Source of the DNA: an uncultured Moraxella sp.
Lineage (GTDB): Bacteria; Pseudomonadota; Gammaproteobacteria; Pseudomonadales; Moraxellaceae
Assembly (NCBI GenBank): GCA_937975585.1
Contig: CALJUC010000022.1
Span: 1 to 11,265 of the forward strand
DNA length: 11,265 bases
Direction: 5' to 3'
Every line of letters starts with the position of its first letter. The stretch's first letter is position 1. Both the position numbers and the translations under genes were made by a program. Positions 5,975 to 11,265 of the stretch are shown here, piece after piece. The notes under the pieces are model-generated. The model ran no database searches and had not been told where the DNA came from. It worked only from the letters and a program-made list of their open reading frames with translations.

Positions 5975-6787
5975 TTGGCAAGTATTCCCGAACGTCCCAC
6001 CAAACTTTGGTGGCTTATTGGCTTGGTATTGCTGTGTCTGTGCTTGGTGGTGCAGTTGCCAGCGCGTTGGATTGTGCAAAAATTTGCCCCCAACAATCCG
6101 TCCCTACAACAAATCTCTGGTAACCTGTGGCAAGGACAGGCCAACTGGCAAGTCATGACCCAACCCAATGCCCCATTAACCGGTACACTCAATTGGCAGT
6201 GGCAACCGTGGTATCTGTTTACCGGCAAGCTTGGTTTTGCGACCGAAATTCGTAGCGGTAAAACCACCTTAACCGGCGTGACCAAGGTGGGTAAGTCTAA
6301 TTGGCAGTTGGTGGATTTTTCCGGTAGTCTAACGTCAGATACCTTAAAGCAAGTGGTCAACTGGCAACTGCCAGATGCACCGATTAAAGTTGCTGACCTC
6401 AATATTAGCCACGCCAAACAAGGCTTTCAAAGCGCGACCGGTACATTGAACTGGGCGGGTGGTGAATTGGGTTATCCGTCAGGCGGGCGGGTGTACAAGA
6501 TTACGATGCCGAGTATGGTCGGTACGCTATCGGTGGATAAAGCGAGTGGTCAAGGCAATGCCAATAACAACGGCAATAATGGCGCAAGCAATGGCGGTCA
6601 ACGTCTGCATTTGGCAATGACAATGCCGCAAGGTCAACGCTTGGGTGATTTGTATTTGGATAATGACAATATGGTGGATGTGGCCTTGACGCAGCGCTTA
6701 CTCAAAAAGATGCCAGAGTATAAAGGGCAAGGCGCGGATGATAGCGTGGTGGTATCGATTCGCCAACCATTGGCCGGTATGCGTTAA
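5975..6787 (+). CDS. gspN: Type II secretion system protein N
   Basis: GspN is an accessory inner-membrane component of the type II secretion system, present in only some systems and poorly understood. The 270-residue protein has one N-terminal membrane helix (about residues 11-28, LWWLIGLVLLCLCLVVQLPA) and then a periplasmic domain. Family hallmarks are LPARW after the helix, SGNLWQGQANW at 48-58 and GTLNWQWQPW at 70-79. An Asn/Gly-rich insert lies at about 189-209. The start is TTG at 5975, the first start-capable codon after an in-frame stop at 5966-5968, with AAGG at 5962-5965 nine bases ahead; there is no in-frame ATG that keeps the membrane helix. It is followed after 16 bases by gspC, so the two are co-transcribed. 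Length is close to the family norm of about 250. Confidence 0.9.
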   Translation: MASIPERPTKLWWLIGLVLLCLCLVVQLPARWIVQKFAPNNPSLQQISGNLWQGQANWQVMTQPNAPLTGTLNWQWQPWYLFTGKLGFATEIRSGKTTLTGVTKVGKSNWQLVDFSGSLTSDTLKQVVNWQLPDAPIKVADLNISHAKQGFQSATGTLNWAGGELGYPSGGRVYKITMPSMVGTLSVDKASGQGNANNNGNNGASNGGQRLHLAMTMPQGQRLGDLYLDNDNMVDVALTQRLLKKMPEYKGQGADDSVVVSIRQPLAGMR

Positions 6788-6803
6788 GCGTTGAGAAAGG
6801 GAT

Positions 6804-7820
6804 ATGAGTTTGACCATGAAAAAACGATTTAGCGCCACACCCGCCAACCCATGGCAGTTACTTGAGCAGTTTTATCCTTGGCTATTGTTACTCGCGATTT
6901 TGGCGCTAGTTTGGTGGGTAGCGCAAGCCTTTTGGCTGATGGTAGCACCACCCAAAGCACCATCCTTAACCCCCGTGCCAATGCAACCTAATGTCAGTGC
7001 GCAAGCGATGACAGGCAATGCGCTTGATATCTTTACCCAACCCCAAGCCATGCAACCCCAAGCCGCACCACCACCGGATATTAAAGTATTGGGCGTGACG
7101 ATTGCCAGTCCGGCAAGCGCCTCTTATGCCATCATTAACACCAATGGTAAGACCCAAAGCTATCGCGTCAATGATATGCTAGATGGCAGTAACTATACGT
7201 TAGCGGCCGTGGCGCGCGATTATATTGTGATTGCCGATGCCAGTGGCCAGACCAGTAAGGTCAATTTTGGTCAACCATTCAAACTTGATCAAAGCGATGA
7301 GTTACGCGCCAAGGCAGCCGCTGCCGCAAACCCGCAAGCCGCGATGAGTCTACCATCCCCGGATATGCCAGCCCCGAATTCCTCAAGTTCATTTGGCATG
7401 AATAGTGCGCTCAATAACGGTGGTATGGCGATGCCAAATGCCAATGGCGCAGTACCACCCTCAGTCAATAATGGCGTCATGTCCAATCCGGACGCAGGTG
7501 GCAAAGCAACGGGCAATTCTGCGCAAACGGCTATTGGCAATGCCGCCAATAATTTGCAGCAGAACCCGGCTAGTTATCTCAGCCAAATGGGTGTGTCAGC
7601 GACGGGTCAAGGGTATCTGGTCACCGATGGTATGCCAAGTGCGTTAAAAAACCGCTTAGGGCTACAAACAGGCGATAAAGTGTTATCTGTGAATGGTCAA
7701 AGCGTCGGACAAAACCCAAGCCAAGATGCGCAGTTACTGCAACAAGTTCAGCGCCAAGGCCAAGCCCAAATCCAAGTTCAGCGTGGGGAACAGGTGGTTA
7801 CGGTGCGCCAATCATTTTAA
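6804..7820 (+). CDS. gspC: Type II secretion system protein C (inner-membrane/secretin linker, PDZ type)
   Basis: GspC sits in the inner membrane and links the assembly platform to the outer-membrane secretin. The 338-residue protein has a cytoplasmic N terminus, a membrane helix at about 25-47, a Pro-rich stretch, the homology region (HR) at about 92-160 beginning DIKVLGVTIAS and including YRVNDML and VNFGQPF, and a C-terminal PDZ domain at about 253-338 with LKNRLGLQTGDKVLSVNGQSV. The HR domain of this family binds the N0 domain of GspD, encoded next door. A long Ala/Asn/Met/Pro-rich linker (about 165-252) makes the protein longer than the usual 270-300 residues. The ATG at 6804 has AAAGGG only two bases ahead but GAG eight bases ahead; the second ATG at 6816 is an alternative start, four codons shorter. 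Confidence 0.94.
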   Translation: MSLTMKKRFSATPANPWQLLEQFYPWLLLLAILALVWWVAQAFWLMVAPPKAPSLTPVPMQPNVSAQAMTGNALDIFTQPQAMQPQAAPPPDIKVLGVTIASPASASYAIINTNGKTQSYRVNDMLDGSNYTLAAVARDYIVIADASGQTSKVNFGQPFKLDQSDELRAKAAAAANPQAAMSLPSPDMPAPNSSSSFGMNSALNNGGMAMPNANGAVPPSVNNGVMSNPDAGGKATGNSAQTAIGNAANNLQQNPASYLSQMGVSATGQGYLVTDGMPSALKNRLGLQTGDKVLSVNGQSVGQNPSQDAQLLQQVQRQGQAQIQVQRGEQVVTVRQSF

Positions 7821-7862
7821 ATCGCGATAGCCAAGCCAATTTTGCTGTAAAAACCAACGATC

Positions 7863-7882
7863 GATTAATCAACCCATTAATC
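7863..7882. repeat. Inverted repeat between gspC and gspD
   Basis: GATTAAT at 7863-7869 and ATTAATC at 7876-7882 are perfect 7-base arms around a 6-base loop, in the 114-base gap ahead of gspD. The stem is AT-rich and weak as an RNA hairpin. It could be a binding site or a step-down structure between the two genes. Confidence 0.4.
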
Positions 7883-7934
7883 TAGCAATTAATACAGATT
7901 GTGTTGTAAACCGTCAAACCGTTAAAGGTAAGTT

Positions 7935-10304
7935 ATGAATTATTCAGCCATGCTAAAACCGCTGGTGTTAAGTACCGCCCTCATCATGAGCTCAGCCTCG
8001 ATTACAGCGGCACAAGCCGAAACCGGCTACAAAGTGCATTTACAAGATGCGGATATCAAAGCCTTTATCGACCAAGTAGCGAGTATTACTGGCAAAAACT
8101 TTGTGCTTGACCCACGTATTAATGGTAACGTCACCGTGATTGCTAATAAGGCACTATCACGGGCAGAAGTGTATGACTTATTTTTAGCAGTGATGAAAGT
8201 CAATGGCATTGTCGCGCTTGATCGCGGTATTACCACCGAATTGGTGCCGGATACCGTTGCCAAACAAGCCGGTATTGATGTGGACTTACGCGGGCAGGCG
8301 CGTGGTAACCAACTGACCACCCGAATTTTTTATTTGACCAATACCAGTGCCAATGACGTGCTAAATGTGATTCGGCCAATGATGCCGCCCTATGCCAATG
8401 CCGCAAGCTTGCCGAATATCAACGCGCTGATTTTATCTGACCGAGCCGACAATCTTAATCAACTGTCCAAGCTGATTACGGATCTTGATAGCAATATGAA
8501 TGACAAGCTGACCGTCATTCCACTGCGCCATGTCGATGCCAAACGCATGATGGAATTGATTAGTTCACTGACCGGCAACAGTGGTGGTAGTATTGCGGCC
8601 GCACCGAGCCAACCTGGCTCAGCGGCACCTGCCGTTGCCTCATCTGGCAATAGCTTGGTCAATGTGATTGCCGACCCGACGTCAGATAGACTATTGGTCA
8701 AAGGCAGTGCCGAAATGACGGCAAAAATCGCCCGTATGGTCGAACAACTTGATACTGTACCAAGTCAACGCTTAAGTGGATTACGCGTGTTTCGCTTAAA
8801 GTATGCCAGTGCAACCCACATCGCCGATATGCTGCGTGCCTTGCTATCAGGCCAATCGATTAACAGTGTTGGCGACCAAACAACCTTACAAGCGCCCTCC
8901 ATGTTTGAAGCATCAGGTAGCAATTCTACGAGTAGCACTACACCGGCTGCGGCACCCTCACCGACAGGTTCGCCGATTAATACCGCAAGTACCAATAGCG
9001 CCCAAGCCAATAATAGCTACCAAGGTCGCCCGTTTAGTATCATCGCTGACCAAACCCAAAACTCAGTCATTGTGAATGCTGAACCAAGCCTCATGCTTGA
9101 AGTCGAAAACGCAATTAATCAACTAGATACGCGTCGCGACCAAGTCCTGATTCAAGCGGCAATTATGGAAGTATCGGGTAATGACACCCAGCAACTTGGC
9201 GTACAATGGGCGCTCGGTGATGCCAATAGTGGGGTGGGGGTGATTAACTTTACCAACGTGGGTGCGAACCTATTAGGTTTAGCTGCTGAAGTGTCTAAGA
9301 AGGTACCCGGTACGGCGGCAGCGGCTGTGTCGGGTGCGTTATTGGGTATTGGCGATTCACGTACCGATAGCGCTGGCAATCGCCAATTTTATGGCGCGAT
9401 TTTGCAAGCGATCAACAAAACCAACAATGCCAATCTATTATCCATGCCATCTATCTTGACGTTGGATAATGAAAAAGCCAATATCTTGGTGGGTCAAAAC
9501 GTGCCCTTTGTCACAGGCTCTTATACCACCAGTGGTAACAACTCGAATAACCCGTTCCAAACCGTCAGCCGTCAAGATGTCGGTATTAACCTCAATGTGA
9601 TTCCGCATATTGGTGAAAATGGCTCGGTACGTTTAGAGATTTCACAAGAAGTTTCTTCAATTGTCGATGGTACGCTGAATAACGCGAGTGGTGTGATTAC
9701 CAATAAAAACCTAATTAAAACTACCGTACTGGCTGACGACCAACAAACCGTCGCGTTAGGTGGCCTAATGCGTGATAACAGCACCTACGGTCAGCAAAAA
9801 GTACCAGGCTTGGGCGATATCCCCGTGGTTGGCAATTTGTTCCGTTCCAAAAACAAAAACTCTGATAAAACCAATCTGATTGTATTTTTACAGCCGACGA
9901 TTTTACGTAATGGCACGGCTGTGGCAAGTGTGACCGAAAAAAGCCTAGAAGGCATTCGCACCATGCAGTTAGTGATTGATAAGAATGGTACACTCAAACA
10001 AATTCCACTCAATATCAATGGGTTGTATCCTAACACCGCAACGCCTCAGCCAGTTGAATTACCCAAAAATGACTTGGTAAAACCAGCACCTCAAAATCTA
10101 GGCAATACCCCAGTGGTTAAGCCTGTGGGCGTGGCGACAGTACAACCTGCTGTAACCAATACCACAGTCATTACTGCGCCCGTTACGACCACCACAACCA
10201 CAGTACCTAGCCAAACTACTACGGTTGTAACGACAGAGACACCTGTGGTGATTGCCACACCACCGGCGGTTGCCCCCTTGGGAACGAGTACAACGTCCCC
10301 ATAA
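7935..10304 (+). CDS. gspD: Type II secretion system secretin
   Basis: GspD forms the multimeric outer-membrane channel through which folded proteins leave the periplasm. The 789-residue precursor has a signal peptide ending AQA at residue 28. Domains in order: N0 (about 30-105), N1 (126-190), N2 (191-275), N3 (283-397) and the secretin core (400-656). The core carries VPFVTGSYTT near 523, the signature GGLMRDN at 609-615 and VPGLGDIPVVGNLF at 623-636. Low-complexity Ser/Ala/Pro/Thr inserts interrupt N2 (216-240) and N3 (308-362). A Thr/Pro/Val-rich tail covers 698-789. These additions explain why it exceeds the usual 650-700 residues. There is no lipobox, so it is probably not a lipoprotein. 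AAAGG at 7924-7928 precedes the ATG. The downstream FHA gene follows after 51 bases, without a terminator. Confidence 0.98.
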   Translation: MNYSAMLKPLVLSTALIMSSASITAAQAETGYKVHLQDADIKAFIDQVASITGKNFVLDPRINGNVTVIANKALSRAEVYDLFLAVMKVNGIVALDRGITTELVPDTVAKQAGIDVDLRGQARGNQLTTRIFYLTNTSANDVLNVIRPMMPPYANAASLPNINALILSDRADNLNQLSKLITDLDSNMNDKLTVIPLRHVDAKRMMELISSLTGNSGGSIAAAPSQPGSAAPAVASSGNSLVNVIADPTSDRLLVKGSAEMTAKIARMVEQLDTVPSQRLSGLRVFRLKYASATHIADMLRALLSGQSINSVGDQTTLQAPSMFEASGSNSTSSTTPAAAPSPTGSPINTASTNSAQANNSYQGRPFSIIADQTQNSVIVNAEPSLMLEVENAINQLDTRRDQVLIQAAIMEVSGNDTQQLGVQWALGDANSGVGVINFTNVGANLLGLAAEVSKKVPGTAAAAVSGALLGIGDSRTDSAGNRQFYGAILQAINKTNNANLLSMPSILTLDNEKANILVGQNVPFVTGSYTTSGNNSNNPFQTVSRQDVGINLNVIPHIGENGSVRLEISQEVSSIVDGTLNNASGVITNKNLIKTTVLADDQQTVALGGLMRDNSTYGQQKVPGLGDIPVVGNLFRSKNKNSDKTNLIVFLQPTILRNGTAVASVTEKSLEGIRTMQLVIDKNGTLKQIPLNINGLYPNTATPQPVELPKNDLVKPAPQNLGNTPVVKPVGVATVQPAVTNTTVITAPVTTTTTTVPSQTTTVVTTETPVVIATPPAVAPLGTSTTSP

Positions 10305-10344
10305 TCTAATCATAACGATTTTAATTTTTATGCGGTTATATGAC

Positions 10345-10349
10345 AGGAG
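10345..10349 (+). promoter_or_regulatory. Ribosome binding site deciding the FHA gene start
   Basis: AGGAG lies six bases before the ATG at 10356. The TTG at 10350, two codons earlier in the same frame, directly abuts this site and so cannot use it. Confidence 0.8.
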
Positions 10350-10355
10350 TTGCCC

Positions 10356-11177
10356 ATGAATCAGCCGAACACCCCCGATACGACCTTGCCAACTGGGCAG
10401 GTTAATGATTTAGCAGATAGCCAGCAATGGCAGTTAGTGGCGTTAACCCCGGCGTTGGGCGATTTGACCATTTCGGTTACTGGTACCTTACGTATCGGCC
10501 GTAGTGACAGTAATGATATCGTACTGGCGACACCGCAAGTATCAAGACAACACGCTCAGCTGACGCTACAAGATACGCAGCTTTATGTACAAGACTTGGG
10601 TTCGGCCAATGGTACTTTTATCAATGGAGAACGCCTTGCTAACGAACCTACCATATTGCAAGTCGGTGACGAGTTAGGTATTGCTGATTTACTGTTTGTA
10701 ATTGACGAGCAGTTAAGTGATGACTTTGACCCAGAAGCGGCATTGGATAACATCGTCAATGCTATAACGGCAACTAGTGCATCAGTTGACACTCCAACAA
10801 TGATTAGCAATGATGTCGGGTCTAGCGATACAGTCGTTACGCCTGTCATTAGTACAGATAAAGACGCGGGTGCCTCAGTTGAAGCACCATCAATCCAAGC
10901 GGACGTCAAGCAGCCGCCTGTACAGGAAGTCTATGTACCAACCGAGAAAGATGCCAAAGAGCCAACGCAATCAACACCGACATCAGCTGTAACACCTGCC
11001 CCAGTTGTAGAGCCTGTAACGAGTTCAATGCCGAGTGAAGCCGTCACGCAGCCGGTTGCAACCACGCAAACGCAAGCACCGATATCAACCAAAAAGTCGG
11101 GTAGCACGACAGGTATTATCATCGCGCTAGTAGTGATTGCGATTATTGCAGCAATTGCTGCCAGTATGATGATGTAA
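10356..11177 (+). CDS. FHA-domain protein with C-terminal membrane anchor
   Basis: FHA domains bind phosphothreonine peptides. The 273-residue protein has an FHA domain at about 27-117: GTLRIGRSDSNDIVL with the binding arginine at 49, VSRQHAQL with Ser63 and His66, and DLGSANGTFINGERL with Asn85 and Gly86. All the usual peptide-binding residues are present, so binding is probably intact. Residues 120-245 are a Val/Thr/Pro/Ser-rich linker with no recognised fold. KK at 246-247 precedes a hydrophobic helix at about 253-273 that ends the protein. This predicts a tail-anchored inner-membrane protein with the FHA domain in the cytoplasm. It follows gspD by 51 bases with no terminator between, so it is probably co-transcribed. 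No kinase is visible in the window. A role in secretion is suggested only by position. The last gene before a terminator-like hairpin, it probably closes the unit. Confidence 0.9.
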   Translation: MNQPNTPDTTLPTGQVNDLADSQQWQLVALTPALGDLTISVTGTLRIGRSDSNDIVLATPQVSRQHAQLTLQDTQLYVQDLGSANGTFINGERLANEPTILQVGDELGIADLLFVIDEQLSDDFDPEAALDNIVNAITATSASVDTPTMISNDVGSSDTVVTPVISTDKDAGASVEAPSIQADVKQPPVQEVYVPTEKDAKEPTQSTPTSAVTPAPVVEPVTSSMPSEAVTQPVATTQTQAPISTKKSGSTTGIIIALVVIAIIAAIAASMMM

Positions 11178-11199
11178 GGGTAGCTGAGTTTCGTTTAAT

Positions 11200-11265
11200 A
11201 GCCAGTTTACCAATACCGTGATAGCCATATCTAGGCTAGCGCTATTCGCGATGACTGGCTTTTTT
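11200..11265 (+). terminator. Large structured hairpin with T run
   Basis: AGCCAGT at 11200-11206 pairs with ACTGGCT at 11254-11260, followed directly by at least five T at the window end. Inside are two mutually exclusive inner stems: TAGCC (11222-11226) with GGCTA (11234-11238), and ATAGC (11221-11225) with GCTAT (11241-11245). It starts 22 bases after the FHA gene stop and is probably a rho-independent terminator, although the 47-base interior is larger than usual. Confidence 0.65.

Noticed and set aside
5887..6123. 78-codon plus-strand frame opening with ATG overlapping the start of gspN
   Set aside because: It overlaps gspN in another frame, its ATG lies within the putative -10 element, and the product has no recognisable domain.
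8027..10313. Several minus-strand frames across gspD
   Set aside because: They are all antisense to conserved secretin domains, with no start signals or domains of their own.
1..11265. CRISPR arrays, insertion sequences, tRNA or rRNA genes
   Set aside because: No regularly spaced direct repeats, transposase-like protein, terminal inverted repeats or tRNA-like cloverleaf were seen by eye on either strand.

Overview
The window reads as a chromosomal contig end from a gamma-proteobacterium of the Moraxellaceae (Moraxella, Psychrobacter or Acinetobacter relatives). This is inferred from three things: the style of the single-stranded DNA-binding protein (an LHNKLGEIA stretch and a DDDIPF tail), a separate gspN-gspC-gspD cluster rather than one long type II secretion operon, and intermediate base composition. 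The first 12 bases equal the 3' end of the common Illumina adapter, so they are probably not genomic. The contig appears to end there, which cuts the first gene.

Left part (13-1814): an AT-rich 3' fragment encodes the C-terminal TOPRIM domain of an OLD/AAA-type ATP-dependent nuclease, a family common in phage defence. Base composition then shifts. A good sigma70-like promoter drives a GIY-YIG-family protein with a Cys/His zinc motif, a long Ala/Gln/Glu coiled coil and a C-terminal membrane anchor.

Middle part (1815-5574): ssb on the plus strand ends at a strong, probably bidirectional terminator. It faces three minus-strand genes: an unrecognised secreted protein with only two cysteines after its signal peptide, a UPF0756/DUF441 (YeaL-type) membrane protein, and a Tas-like aldo/keto reductase. 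The roughly 400-base gap 5575-5974 separates this block from the divergent secretion genes.

Right part (5975-11265): gspN, gspC and gspD encode the inner-membrane and outer-membrane components of a type II secretion system. Immediately after comes a small gene for an FHA-domain protein with a Val/Thr/Pro-rich linker and a C-terminal membrane anchor. A large hairpin followed by a T run closes the window and is probably the terminator of this unit. GspC (HR domain) is expected to contact the GspD N0 domain, and GspN is an accessory. The FHA protein is the least explained member and the best candidate for an undescribed secretion accessory. Nothing here amounts to a clearly new multi-gene system. 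The most interesting points are the truncated TOPRIM gene at the contig edge, the membrane-anchored GIY-YIG protein, and the tail-anchored FHA protein tied to gspD.
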